Shown here: piece after piece, positions 17,811-27,703 of the stretch
Layout of the letters: every line of letters begins with the position of its first letter
Position numbering within the stretch: position 1 is the stretch's first letter
From: Arthrobacter burdickii
GTDB lineage: Bacteria; Actinomycetota; Actinomycetes; Actinomycetales; Micrococcaceae
DNA length: 64,000 bases
Assembly: GCF_030433645.1 (NCBI RefSeq)
Contig: NZ_JAROCG010000002.1
Location: forward strand, 62,001 to 126,000
Direction: 5' to 3'
Program-made: the position numbers and the translations under genes
Notes under the pieces: generated by a model
Database searches by the model: none
What the model was told of the DNA's origin: nothing
Seen by the model: the letters and a program-made list of their open reading frames with translations, nothing else

Positions 17811-17947
17811 GCGCTTCGGCCTTTCGTAGCAGTTTCACGGAAAGGAGCCCACCCGGTCTTTCCGTCCGGGTTTCCCGTAGCTTAATCCTAAGCATGCTGA
17901 TAAATGTAGAGGCGTAGGTCGAACCAACGTCTAAGGAGCTCTACATC

Positions 17948-18487
17948 ATGGCAGGAAACCTTTTGGCACGATCAGCCCACGACCTCGGTGCCGCAGCATG
18001 GTTTGGCGGCACCCTGATGGGTGCTGTTGGACTCAACGGTGCAACCGGTAAGGCGAAGGACCCCAAGGAGCGCACGCGCCTCTCGTCCCTCGGCTGGGCC
18101 AAGTGGACGCCGGTCCAGATCGCCGCGTTCGCCGTGCACGCCGTCGGCGGCATCGGCCTGATCCTCGGTAACAAGGGTCGCTTGGCGTCGCAGGACACCG
18201 TCGGTTCGAACACCGTCTGGAAGTCCGTGGTCACCGTCCTGGGCATGGCCCTCTCGCTGTACTCCGGCATGCTCGGCAAGAAGGTCGGCCAGCTCGCCGA
18301 GCAGGGTGGCGAGGGTGCGACCGAGCCCCGTCCCGGTGCCAGCGATGAACTGGCGAAGGCACAGTCCCAGCTCAAGGCCACCCAGTGGCTTCTGCCCCTC
18401 ATCAGTGGCATCGTCGTGGTGATGGGTGCGAAGCAGGGCGAGATGCAGCGCCCGACCAATGTCAAGAAGGGCCTGTTCAAGAAGTAG
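17948..18487 (+). CDS. Hypothetical membrane protein
   Basis: A 179-aa protein with hydrophobic segments at about residues 13-32 (ALGAAAWFGGTLMG-like), 55-75, 93-112 and 148-163, so probably four membrane passes. The N-terminal HDLGAAAWFGGTLMGAVGLN recalls small actinobacterial membrane proteins of unknown role. The last 20 residues are basic and hydrophilic. An excellent SD (AAGGAG, 17932-17937) and an AT-rich leader suggest strong expression. I do not recognise the family beyond that. Confidence 0.75.
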   Translation: MAGNLLARSAHDLGAAAWFGGTLMGAVGLNGATGKAKDPKERTRLSSLGWAKWTPVQIAAFAVHAVGGIGLILGNKGRLASQDTVGSNTVWKSVVTVLGMALSLYSGMLGKKVGQLAEQGGEGATEPRPGASDELAKAQSQLKATQWLLPLISGIVVVMGAKQGEMQRPTNVKKGLFKK

Positions 18488-18514
18488 GCCCTCCGGTTCT
18501 AGAGGCCGGCCGAC

Positions 18515-18572
18515 CCCCGCAGTGCCCTGCCGCTCTGCACCCTCCGGTGTAGGCGGCGGTACGCTGCGGGGG
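18515..18572. terminator. compound hairpin terminator
   Basis: ACCCCCGCAG (18515-18524) pairs with CTGCGGGGGT (18562-18571) and encloses smaller stems, including CACC-CTCC-GGTG. It is followed by TTCTGCG on the plus strand. It separates the membrane protein gene from the convergent polyketide operon. Confidence 0.65.
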
Positions 18573-18611
18573 TTTCTGCGTCAACGGGTCAGTGCGCGGT
18601 GAAGGCGCGGT

Positions 18612-18647
18612 CTCCTACTGCATGGTGAACTCCTACTGCATGGTGAA
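18612..18647. repeat. perfect 18-bp tandem duplication at the 3' end of the FAD monooxygenase gene
   Basis: The 18-nt unit CTCCTACTGCATGGTGAA occurs at 18612-18629 and again, directly adjacent, at 18630-18647. On the minus strand it encodes the last residues (FTMQ) and the TAG stop, so the duplicated copy repeats the gene's end after its own stop codon. It is a recent-looking slippage or duplication event. Confidence 0.9.
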
Positions 18648-19769
18648 GGCGCGCGCGATGCCCCCGGCGATCGCGTCGTTCCGGATGAGCGACCCGAAGA
18701 CCGTATTGCGGACGCGCATCAGCGGTGCCGGCAGCGGACGTCCCAGCGCCATGTTGATGGCGGCCTTCCGACGCGCCACCGCGGCCTCGGCGCGGCGTTC
18801 CTTCTCGTACAGCGCGAGGTCACCGGCGACGTCCTGCCCGTCGCGCACCGACGCCGTGATGATCGGTACCAGCCGGACGGCGTCGAGCCAGCCCAGGTTC
18901 ATGCCCTGTCCGCCGATGGGGGACACCTCGTGGGCCGCATCGCCCACCAGCACGGTGCGCCCCGAGACGAAACGGTCGGCGAGCCGCGACTGGACCTCGA
19001 AGGCGCTGAGCATCGAGTTGGTGCCCGGATCGACGCCGACGCCTGTCCGTTCCAGGATGAGCTGCGTGAGGTCCTCCGCCGTCGGGCGTTCCACGGGGCA
19101 GCCGACGCGGACCACCCAGCGGCGGATGCCGCCGGGGAGGGGAAAGGACTCGACGATGCCACCGGTCTCGAGGTAGAGGACGGCGTCGTCCCCATCCTGG
19201 GTACTGTCCCGGAAATCCCCCATGACGTAGCAGTCCGGGTAGCGCCGCACCGGTGCGCGGATTCCCGCGGCGTCCCTGAGCGGACTCCGGGCTCCGTCCG
19301 CGGCGACGACGAGCCTCGCTTCGAGGACGCCGTCCTCCCGCACGGTCCTTGTAGCGGCCAGGACGGAACCGCCGGCGTCCCGCGTCCCGACGACGGCGAC
19401 GCCGCGCCGCAGCGTGCCGGGGAAGGCCTCCTCGAGCCGGCGTTCGAGGACCTCCTCGGTGACGGCCTGCGGCACGGCGAGCACGTATTTCTCGTCGCCG
19501 GGCAGGGTGCCGAAGGACAGGGTGCCCACAGGCCGTCCCGCGCTCCGGGCGACTCCTTCGCGGATGAGGACCCCGCGGCCGCGCAGCTCGTCGGCGATGC
19601 CTCCCGATGCGAGGGCCCGCAGCGCCGGTGGGTGGATCCCGATGGCCCGCGAGTGGCGGCTGCGTTCCGTACGGCGTTCGAGCACGACGGCATCGAGGCC
19701 CGCCCGGCGCAGGAGCAGTGCGGTGTAGAGCCCCACCGGACCGGCGCCGACGACGATCACGTCATGCAC
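18633..19769 (-). CDS. FAD-dependent monooxygenase/oxidoreductase, third gene of a type III PKS operon
   Basis: A 378-aa group A flavoprotein hydroxylase. It shows the N-terminal FAD-binding VIVVGAGPVGLYTALLLRRA with Glu at the strand end (VVLERR), the DG-type motif VVAADGARSPLR and the GD motif VLVGDAAHEVSPIGGQGMNL. Such enzymes hydroxylate phenolic rings with NAD(P)H and O2. The start is GTG 19769, overlapping the methyltransferase stop by 8 nt. By analogy with SrsC it would oxidise an alkylresorcinol-type ring to a quinone-type product; that is inference. The alternative is a geranylgeranyl reductase-like oxidoreductase. Confidence 0.87.
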   Translation of the reverse strand: MHDVIVVGAGPVGLYTALLLRRAGLDAVVLERRTERSRHSRAIGIHPPALRALASGGIADELRGRGVLIREGVARSAGRPVGTLSFGTLPGDEKYVLAVPQAVTEEVLERRLEEAFPGTLRRGVAVVGTRDAGGSVLAATRTVREDGVLEARLVVAADGARSPLRDAAGIRAPVRRYPDCYVMGDFRDSTQDGDDAVLYLETGGIVESFPLPGGIRRWVVRVGCPVERPTAEDLTQLILERTGVGVDPGTNSMLSAFEVQSRLADRFVSGRTVLVGDAAHEVSPIGGQGMNLGWLDAVRLVPIITASVRDGQDVAGDLALYEKERRAEAAVARRKAAINMALGRPLPAPLMRVRNTVFGSLIRNDAIAGGIARAFTMQ

Positions 19770-20487
19770 TGCGCGGTGCCCGGCGAGACGGATCCAGTAC
19801 CAGCAGGTTGATGAAGGGCACGGCCGTGCGTACCCGCCAGCCCTCGCGGTCCGTGATCGAGGAGCGCAGCTCGCCCGGCGTGTAGCTCCGGCGGATGGAG
19901 GTCAGGCCGTCCTGGCGGATGTAGGACCCGGGGAGCGGCAGCGTACCGGCCGAGAACAGGGCGTACGCGAGCAGGTGCCGGGCGATGTCGCTGTGGACCG
20001 CGACGCGCCGTGCCAGCTGCTCCGTGTCGTCGAGGAAGCCGGTGAAACCGGCGGGGTCGAGGTGATGCAGGACGTGGTTGGAGGCTACGGCGTCGAACAC
20101 CGCGCCCTCGGCGACGAGCTCGGCACTCAGGGCGCGCCGGAAGGACAGCCCCGGCAGGGGCGGGCGCGACGACGCGTAGGCGTGGGCGCGCTCGTCGGGA
20201 TCGATCGCCGTCACCTCGAGCCGGAAGCCGTCACGGCGGGCCCAGCGCGCGATCGCCCGCGGGACGTCACCGCCGCCCGAACCGATGTCCAGCAGCGTGT
20301 TCGTGCGGTCCCGCGAGAAGGCCGGCCGGAGCAGCGAGGCGTACGTGCGCCGCCAGCCCGACACCACGGCGTTGACGACCCCGAACTGGGCGTAGGTCCG
20401 CTCGAGCTTCCGGGGGTCGCAGTCGGGCCGGTCCATCTCCTCGATGGCCTCCGGGTCCCGCTGTGCGAGGAACCCGAGTCGGCTCAT
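19762..20487 (-). CDS. Class I SAM-dependent methyltransferase, second gene of a type III PKS operon
   Basis: A 241-aa Rossmann methyltransferase. The SAM motif is TLLDIGSGGGDVPRAIARW (about residues 65-82), with the acidic end of strand 2 in VTAIDPDERAH and the motif IV-like segment FDAVASNHVLHHL. It overlaps the PKS gene by 4 nt (ATGA) and the monooxygenase by 8 nt, so all three are co-translated. By position it corresponds to SrsB, which O-methylates alkylresorcinols. Confidence 0.87.
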   Translation of the reverse strand: MSRLGFLAQRDPEAIEEMDRPDCDPRKLERTYAQFGVVNAVVSGWRRTYASLLRPAFSRDRTNTLLDIGSGGGDVPRAIARWARRDGFRLEVTAIDPDERAHAYASSRPPLPGLSFRRALSAELVAEGAVFDAVASNHVLHHLDPAGFTGFLDDTEQLARRVAVHSDIARHLLAYALFSAGTLPLPGSYIRQDGLTSIRRSYTPGELRSSITDREGWRVRTAVPFINLLVLDPSRRAPRSA

Positions 20488-21722
20488 GCGCCGGCTTCTG
20501 CGAGAACGGGCTTGAGGTCCTCCGCGACGGGCGCGTCGCCGACCGTCACGCCCGCTGCCGTCGTGCCCGCTGCCGCGGCGTCGGAGGAGGAGCGGGCGCC
20601 GATCCTGGTGAGCAGCGCGGTCTCGACCGTGAGGCCGGGGCCGAACGCCATCGAGCAGATCCGGTTGTTCCCGTCGGTCGCCGGCGTGTCGAGGATGTTC
20701 CGAAGCACGAACATCACGGTTGCGCTGCTCATGTTCCCGTAGTCGCGCAGGGTCTCGCGTGCCGGGACGAGCTGTTGCTCGGTCAGGCCTAGTTTCGCCT
20801 CCACCTTGTCGAGGATGCTGCGCCCGCCGGGATGGATGGCCCAGTGCTCGATGTCCGAGTAGTCGAGGCCCTGCAGCGACGCGTCCCGGGCCAGGAGCGG
20901 TTCGAGGGCGCCCACGATGTGGTCGTCGATGATGTGGGGGACGTACGTGCCGAGGACCATCTCGAAACCCTCATCGCCGATGTTCCAGGCCATGGACTCC
21001 TCCCCGACGGGCGTCAGGACCGTCTCGAAGTGGTCCAGACTGAGGGCGGGCCCCTCCAGGGGGATGTCCCGCGCGGAGACGATGGCCGCCGCCGCGCCGT
21101 CGGCGAACAGGGAGGACCCCACGATGGTGTCGGGGTTGTTCGACGAGCGGACGTGCAGGGAGCACAGCTCCGCGGAGATCACGAGGACGACGGCGTCCGG
21201 GTCCGCCTCGCAGAAGGCCTTGGCGGACCGCAGCGCGGGGAGGGCCGCATAGCAGCCCATGAAGCCGAGGTGGTAGCGCTGCACCGACGGGTTGAGATCC
21301 AGGGCGCGCACCACCTTGTAGTCGGGGCCCGGCGCGAAGAAGCCGGTGCAGGAGACGGTGACGACGTGCGTGACGTCCGACGCCTCGATGCCCGTAGCCG
21401 CTTCGAGTGCTTTCCGACCGGCTTCGATGAAGAGTTTTGCGCCTTCCTCGGCGTAGACCTCGTTGCGGGTCTTGGTGCTGGGGGAGAGGACCAGCATCTC
21501 CTCCCGGTCGAAGAAGACGGGGGCGTCGAAGGCTCTATCGAGGGTGAGTTCCTCGATGACGGTGTACCGTGTCTCGATCCCCGAGGAGTCGAACGCCGCC
21601 CCGACCAGGCGCTGTCCCAGCCGTGTGAGGCCCGGCTGTGCCGCGAAAGCGTCCCGGACCTGGGACTGCACCAGGACCGTGTCGGGTACAGCCGTTTCAA
21701 GGGACCTCAGGATCACTGTCAT
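20484..21722 (-). CDS. Type III polyketide synthase (chalcone/stilbene synthase family)
   Basis: A 412-aa homodimeric ketosynthase that condenses an acyl-CoA starter with malonyl-CoA units. The catalytic triad is complete: C157 in LGFMGCYAALP, H297 in WAIHPGGRS and N330 in DYGNMSSATVMF. The length fits the bacterial family and the thiolase fold is intact. It is the first gene of the operon, diverging from an SDR gene with an 81-nt gap. The enzyme set (PKS, methyltransferase, flavin hydroxylase) matches srsABC, which makes phenolic lipids in Streptomyces griseus, so a long-chain alkylresorcinol or alkylpyrone is a reasonable guess at the product. Confidence 0.92.
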   Translation of the reverse strand: MTVILRSLETAVPDTVLVQSQVRDAFAAQPGLTRLGQRLVGAAFDSSGIETRYTVIEELTLDRAFDAPVFFDREEMLVLSPSTKTRNEVYAEEGAKLFIEAGRKALEAATGIEASDVTHVVTVSCTGFFAPGPDYKVVRALDLNPSVQRYHLGFMGCYAALPALRSAKAFCEADPDAVVLVISAELCSLHVRSSNNPDTIVGSSLFADGAAAAIVSARDIPLEGPALSLDHFETVLTPVGEESMAWNIGDEGFEMVLGTYVPHIIDDHIVGALEPLLARDASLQGLDYSDIEHWAIHPGGRSILDKVEAKLGLTEQQLVPARETLRDYGNMSSATVMFVLRNILDTPATDGNNRICSMAFGPGLTVETALLTRIGARSSSDAAAAGTTAAGVTVGDAPVAEDLKPVLAEAGA

Positions 21723-21803
21723 AGGTCAATTACTAGAGGACTAACGCGACAAACACAATGACAGTAGGCTTAGTATTCCCCGTTCGCCACCACTAGGAGC
21801 ACC

Positions 21804-22703
21804 ATGGGTAACGATCCGTCAGGCACGCTGGACCAGAACGACCCGCGGGGGCCCGCCGTCGATGCGTCCCCGGAACTGCAGGAATATCCTGGCTTCACGG
21901 AGCGCATGGACCCGCGCCCGGACCACGGCGAGGACAGCTACACGGGCCACGGCCGGCTGCAGGGCCGGCGGGCGTTCATCACCGGCGGTGATTCCGGCAT
22001 CGGCCGGGCAGTGGCCCTCGCCTTCGCCCGCGAAGGTGCCGACGTCGCGATCGGGTACCTTCCCGCAGAAGAGGAGGACGGCGCCAGCTGCCTCGAACTG
22101 ATCCGTGCCGAGGGGCGGACGGCGCTCGGGGTGCCGGGAGACCTGCGCGACGAGGCCTATGCGTCCTCGGCTGTCCGCCAGGTGGTGGACGGGCTCGGAG
22201 GGCTCGACATCCTCGTGAACAACGCAGGCTTCCACATCGCCCAGCCCAAGGGCCTTCCCGATATCGACGCGGACCAGCTGCGCCGCACCTTCGAGACGAA
22301 CGTCTACGGCACCATCTGGCTGACGCAGGCCGCCCTGCCCCACCTCACCGAGGGCTCCTCGATCATCAACACCACCTCGGTGCAGGGCTACCATCCATCA
22401 ACGAGCCTCATGGACTACGCCGCCACGAAGGCAGCGCTGAACAACCTGACCTTCAGCCTGGCCCAGCTCCTGGGGGAGCGTGGAATCCGCGTGAATGCGG
22501 TGGCCCCGGGGCCCATCTGGACTCCGCTGCAGCCGGCGACGACCACCAGCGAGAAACTCGAGTCGTTCGGGGAGGGGACACCCCTCGGCCGGATGGGGCA
22601 ACCGGCGGAACTGGCGGGCGCCTATGTCTTCCTCGCCTCCAACGACGCCCGGTACGTCTCGGGAGAGATCCTGGGCGTCACAGGCGGCAAGCCCCTCGCC
22701 TGA
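21804..22703 (+). CDS. SDR family oxidoreductase (YghA/GSP39-like)
   Basis: A 299-aa short-chain dehydrogenase. The NAD(P) motif is TGGDSGIGRAVALAFA (about residues 60-75), with the NNAG motif ILVNNAGFH and the active-site YxxxK in MDYAATKAALN; Ser is in INTTSVQGY. The 45-residue leader before the fold (PELQEYPGFTERMDPRPDHG) is typical of the general stress protein 39/YghA type. The cofactor-binding Tyr/Lys/Ser triad is complete. AGGAG lies 6 nt before the ATG. Substrate is unknown; these enzymes are often stress-induced. Confidence 0.9.
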   Translation: MGNDPSGTLDQNDPRGPAVDASPELQEYPGFTERMDPRPDHGEDSYTGHGRLQGRRAFITGGDSGIGRAVALAFAREGADVAIGYLPAEEEDGASCLELIRAEGRTALGVPGDLRDEAYASSAVRQVVDGLGGLDILVNNAGFHIAQPKGLPDIDADQLRRTFETNVYGTIWLTQAALPHLTEGSSIINTTSVQGYHPSTSLMDYAATKAALNNLTFSLAQLLGERGIRVNAVAPGPIWTPLQPATTTSEKLESFGEGTPLGRMGQPAELAGAYVFLASNDARYVSGEILGVTGGKPLA

Positions 22704-22712
22704 CGGAGCTTC

Positions 22713-22730
22713 CTCCGGACGGTTCCGGAG
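22713..22730 (+). terminator. short hairpin after the SDR gene
   Basis: CTCCGGA-CGGT-TCCGGAG, 7-bp stem, 10 nt after the stop. No T-tract; a weak call. Confidence 0.4.
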
Positions 22731-22826
22731 CGGGACCAAGCCGGGCCCGGCGGTGCGACGAATGGAAGGTACCAGCGCCGGAGCCTCGCACTCCGGCGGC
22801 CAGCTGACAGGATTGGTCGATCGATC

Positions 22827-23504
22827 GTGAACCTCGGAACTGCACCGCCGCCCGGACGTCGGATCGCCCTCTTCGCCGTCGCGCTGTCGGCTTCGCTGGC
22901 ACTCGGAGGCTGCGGTACCGCCGAGGAGAATCCGCTGGGTGTCAACACCTCGGGCCGGGAGCAGGCCGGATCGGGAGCCGTGAGCACTCTGCAGGACGGC
23001 AGCCAGGCTGTGCCCGTGGGGGACCTCGGGGACGACCCGCTCGGCGTGGGCATCGACGGCGCGCAGCTGTGCGGTGTGCAGCCCGATGACAGCCGTCTGC
23101 GCTACACGGTCATGCTGCACAATCCGACCCTGGAGACCTTCACCTTCGGTGAGATGGCGCTGGGCGATCCCGAGGGCCTGGTCGTCCTCTCGTCCATGGT
23201 GCAGACCGCGAATCGCGAGGGGCACCACCACCCGGGCGCCGAATCGACTCCGGGCGCCCACGAGGAACACTCCGCCGCGCCGACCCCGAGCAAACCGCCG
23301 GAACCGATCGGCCCGCCCGTCCCCGCGGAGGGTTACGAGTTCGAGCCCGACGCGCACGTGAACATCATCATCACGGTCGAACTGGCGGAGGGCGTCACCC
23401 ATGGGAGCGCGGACAACATCCTCGTCGCCTACTCCACTCCCGACCGCGAGTATTCGGTACCCCACGACCTCGCGATCGACGTCGACGCCACGTCCTGCGG
23501 CTAG
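22827..23504 (+). CDS. Putative lipoprotein, hypothetical
   Basis: A 225-aa secreted lipoprotein: signal peptide of about 28 residues ending in the lipobox LALGGC, so the mature protein starts at Cys. The rest is acidic and proline-rich with a HHHP-type His cluster around residues 130-150 (EGHHHPGAES) and no domain I recognise. The His/Glu cluster may bind metal, which is conjecture. The GTG start at 22827 gives a proper signal peptide; the SD is weak. Its end is followed by a strong terminator. Confidence 0.72.
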   Translation: MNLGTAPPPGRRIALFAVALSASLALGGCGTAEENPLGVNTSGREQAGSGAVSTLQDGSQAVPVGDLGDDPLGVGIDGAQLCGVQPDDSRLRYTVMLHNPTLETFTFGEMALGDPEGLVVLSSMVQTANREGHHHPGAESTPGAHEEHSAAPTPSKPPEPIGPPVPAEGYEFEPDAHVNIIITVELAEGVTHGSADNILVAYSTPDREYSVPHDLAIDVDATSCG

Positions 23505-23549
23505 GCATGTACTCCCGGCATGGGGCCGTCCGTCGACATGGTCGATGAC

Positions 23550-23588
23550 GAAGCGAGCCCCCGTCTCGAGGAGACGGGGGCTCGCTTC
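23550..23588. terminator. strong hairpin terminator between lipoprotein and rpf genes
   Basis: An 18-bp perfect stem (23550-23567 with 23571-23588) and a 3-nt loop between convergent genes. The longest uninterrupted stem in the window. It can serve both directions. Confidence 0.85.
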
Positions 23589-23644
23589 AGATCAAGCTCG
23601 GGTCGATGCCGCGGTCGGCGTGGCCCGGGAGCTGTTCTTCCGGA

Positions 23645-24869
<1,225 letters not shown>

Positions 24870-26087
24870 TCAGGCTGCCACGTAGCCGTGCGGATCGAGC
24901 ACGTACTTCGTCGCAGCTCCGGCGTCGAACTCCTCGTAGCCGCGCGGTGCTTCCTCGAGTCCGATCGACTTCGCGTTGACGGCCTTCGCGATCGATACCT
25001 TGTCGTGCAGGATGGCCATCATGAGGCTCCGGTTGTACTTCATGACCGGACACTGGCCGGTGGTGAAGGACAGTGACTTTGCCCACCCCGTGCCGAGGCT
25101 GAGGGACAGGGAGCCCACCTTCGAGGCGTCGTCGCCCGCTCCCGGGTCGCTGGTGACGTAGAGCCCGGGGATGCCCAGGGCCCCGCCCGCAGCGGTGATG
25201 CCCATGAGCGAGTTCAGCACTGTGGCAGGGGCTTCGCTCGACGACTCCTTCCCGTGTCCGCGTGCCTCGAATCCGACGGCGTCCACGCCGCAGTCGACCT
25301 CGGGAACGCCGAGCAGTTGCTCGATCTGGTCGCGGGGATCGCCCTTGGACACGTCCACCGTCTCGCAGCCGAAGCTCCGTGCCTGCGCCAGCCGGCCCTC
25401 GTTGAGGTCGCCGACGATCACGACGGCGGCGCCCAGCAGTTGCGCCGACACGGCGGCGGCGAGACCGACCGGACCGGCACCGGCGATGTAGACCGTGGAG
25501 CCGACCCCCACTCCGGCTGACACGACGCCGTGGTAGCCCGTGGGGAAGATGTCCGAGAGCATCGTCAGGTCGAGGATCTTCTCGAGCGCCTGGTCGCGGT
25601 CCGGGAACTTCAGCAGGTTCCAGTCGGCGTAGGGGACCAGGACGTACTCGGCCTGGCCACCGACCCAACCGCCCATGTCCACGTAGCCGTAGGCGCTGCC
25701 TGGCCGGTCGGGGTTCACGTTGAGGCAGATGCCGGTCTTGCGTTCCTTGCAGTTGCGGCATCGGCCGCAGGCGATGTTGAAGGGGACGGAGCAGATGTCG
25801 CCCTTCTTGATGAATTCGACGTCGCGTCCCACTTCGACGACCTCGCCGGTGATCTCGTGGCCCAGCACGAGATCGGCCGGAGCCGAGGTGCGGCCGCGGA
25901 CCATGTGCTGGTCCGACCCGCAGATGTTGGTGGTGACGGTCTTGAGGATCACACCGTGGTGGACGGCCCGGCCCACATTGGCCGGGTTCACCCCCGGTCC
26001 GTCCTTGAGTTCGAAGGTCGGGTAGTCGATGTCGATGACCTCGACCTTCCCTGGTCCCTTGTACGCAACAGCTCTGTTACCGCTCAT
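24870..26087 (-). CDS. fdhA: Glutathione-independent formaldehyde dehydrogenase (zinc MDR)
   Basis: A 405-aa zinc-containing MDR enzyme. The catalytic zinc site is CGSDQHMVRG with GHEITGEV; the structural site is CGRCRNCKERKTGIC; and the Rossmann motif is VYIAGAGPVGLAAAVSAQL. The long insert ESSSEAPATVLNSLMG region and length match FdhA of Pseudomonas putida, which oxidises formaldehyde with tightly bound NAD+ and no glutathione. The start ATG 26087 has AGGAA 6 nt upstream. It diverges from an SDR gene. It may protect from formaldehyde released by demethylation; the dismutase form of the enzyme is also known. Confidence 0.88.
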   Translation of the reverse strand: MSGNRAVAYKGPGKVEVIDIDYPTFELKDGPGVNPANVGRAVHHGVILKTVTTNICGSDQHMVRGRTSAPADLVLGHEITGEVVEVGRDVEFIKKGDICSVPFNIACGRCRNCKERKTGICLNVNPDRPGSAYGYVDMGGWVGGQAEYVLVPYADWNLLKFPDRDQALEKILDLTMLSDIFPTGYHGVVSAGVGVGSTVYIAGAGPVGLAAAVSAQLLGAAVVIVGDLNEGRLAQARSFGCETVDVSKGDPRDQIEQLLGVPEVDCGVDAVGFEARGHGKESSSEAPATVLNSLMGITAAGGALGIPGLYVTSDPGAGDDASKVGSLSLSLGTGWAKSLSFTTGQCPVMKYNRSLMMAILHDKVSIAKAVNAKSIGLEEAPRGYEEFDAGAATKYVLDPHGYVAA

Positions 26088-26270
26088 GGAACTTCCTCTC
26101 GTGCCTGCACTTGGCGCGTCCGGCGTGCCCGGGCGCTGCACCCGGCGTACGACGGGCAGGAATGCCCGGTGACGCCGATAGCGCGACCGTACAACCCGGA
26201 GGGTCGCATCGACGTTGCATCGTCAGCAGGCTGTCTTGCGCAGGTGGCCGGCGCGGGGGAGGGTGGCTGC

Positions 26271-27077
26271 ATGACTGAGACTGTGCTTGTCACGGGTGCC
26301 ACCTCCGGCATCGGAGCCGAGTTCGCGCGGCAGTTCGCCGCCCGCGGCTGCAACCTGGTCCTGGTGGCCCGGGCTCCCGGTCCGCTCGAGGAGGCGGCGA
26401 CGATCCTGCGGAAGAAGTGGGGCGTCGACGTGGAGACTCTCGCCGCCGATCTGCTCGACGACGACGGCCTGACGCGGGTGCTCGGCAGGATCCGTGCTGC
26501 GGGGGAGCTCGATGCGGGGGAGCCTGCTGCGGGGGGACCGGGCGCAGCGCGGCCTGCCGTCACGGTGCTGGTGAACAACGCCGGGTACGGGCTGGTCAAG
26601 CCGTTCGCGGACAATACGCTCGAGGACGAGGTCCGGCATCTCCGGATCCACGTGGAGGTGCCCCTGGCGCTCGCCCATGCGGCCCTGCAGTCGATGCGCC
26701 CGCGGAGGGGCGGAACCATCATCAACGTGGCGAGCGTCGCCGGATTCACCCCGAGGGGTACCTACGGCGCGGCCAAGGCGGCCATGATCAGTTTCAGCCG
26801 CTGGGCGAACCTCACCTACGGGCCGGAGGGTATCCGGGTGACGGCGGTCTGCCCGGGTTTCGTCCACACCCAGTTCCACCAGCGGATGGGAGCCGATAAG
26901 GCGAGCGTCCCTGCAGCCCTCTGGCTCGATGCCGGGCTCGTGGTCCGCGAAGCGCTGAGGGATACGGCTGCGGGCAAGGCAGTCTCCATCCCGAGCCTCC
27001 GCTACAAGGCGCTCACGGCACTGGCGCGGGTCGCGCCGTCGTCGGTCGTGGCGCGGCTCGCCCGGCGGGGCCGCTGA
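26271..27077 (+). CDS. SDR family NAD(P)-dependent oxidoreductase
   Basis: A 268-aa classical SDR: TGATSGIGAEFARQFA at the N-terminus, NNAGYG, catalytic YGAAKAAM and a long hydrophilic loop around residues 75-95 rich in Gly/Ala (AGEPAAGGPG) that is unusual for the family. The ATG at 26271 has GGGAGGG upstream; the reading frame is open far upstream but that is the shadow of the formaldehyde dehydrogenase. The C-terminal ALARVAPSSVVARLARRGR is basic and may contact a membrane. Substrate is unknown. Confidence 0.87.
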   Translation: MTETVLVTGATSGIGAEFARQFAARGCNLVLVARAPGPLEEAATILRKKWGVDVETLAADLLDDDGLTRVLGRIRAAGELDAGEPAAGGPGAARPAVTVLVNNAGYGLVKPFADNTLEDEVRHLRIHVEVPLALAHAALQSMRPRRGGTIINVASVAGFTPRGTYGAAKAAMISFSRWANLTYGPEGIRVTAVCPGFVHTQFHQRMGADKASVPAALWLDAGLVVREALRDTAAGKAVSIPSLRYKALTALARVAPSSVVARLARRGR

Positions 27078-27086
27078 CTCCTCGCG

Positions 27087-27503
27087 TCAGTCCTGCTCCG
27101 TGTCGCTGTCCCAGGAATCGTGCTCCAGGACCGCGTCCTCGGGGTGGCGGTTCCCGTCCGGATGCTCCGGCGTGCCTGCGCCGACATACGCGGCGGGCAC
27201 CACGCCTGCTTCATGCGTGTGCTGCTCGTCCCGGATGGAGGTTCCGTGGTGGCCGCCGGATCCCGCCGAGGGGTCGAGGGCGTTCTCGCGCCGATCCCGG
27301 CGGGGGCGACCCCCGTCGCCGTGCTCGGAGGTGACGCCATGCCCTGCGGAGCCGGAATCCGGGCGATCGGTAGGGGTGGTGTAGCCCTCCCGGCTGCGCC
27401 GGGTTTCCTTCTCGAGCGGGGGAACGGGTGCTGCCGGCCCGAGGGGGTGATCAGCGGGAAGGGCTGCTCCGGCAGGGTCCCCGGCGCTGCTTGACTCTGT
27501 CAT
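27087..27503 (-). CDS. Hypothetical hydrophilic protein
   Basis: A 138-aa protein without hydrophobic segments, rich in Gly, Asp, Glu, His, Pro and Ser, likely disordered throughout. The start ATG 27503 has a textbook AAGGAG 5 nt upstream, which is the main support for the gene. No family is recognised. It ends 9 nt from the stop of the convergent SDR gene. Confidence 0.6.
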   Translation of the reverse strand: MTESSSAGDPAGAALPADHPLGPAAPVPPLEKETRRSREGYTTPTDRPDSGSAGHGVTSEHGDGGRPRRDRRENALDPSAGSGGHHGTSIRDEQHTHEAGVVPAAYVGAGTPEHPDGNRHPEDAVLEHDSWDSDTEQD

Positions 27504-27703
27504 CGTGCTCCTTCTGGTCGATGCGCTGTCGTCGACACCGCTTGGTCGGAACGGAGGTGGCACCGGGAACACTACTCGACGCCTCCGCTCCCATGTGCTG
27601 TCCCCCGGAAACAGGTACCGGGTCCTGCATAACAGGTCGGTAAGTATGCTTATCATATGGGACCGCAGGTTCGTGGGAATGCCCCTTACAAGGAGGTAGG
27701 ACG

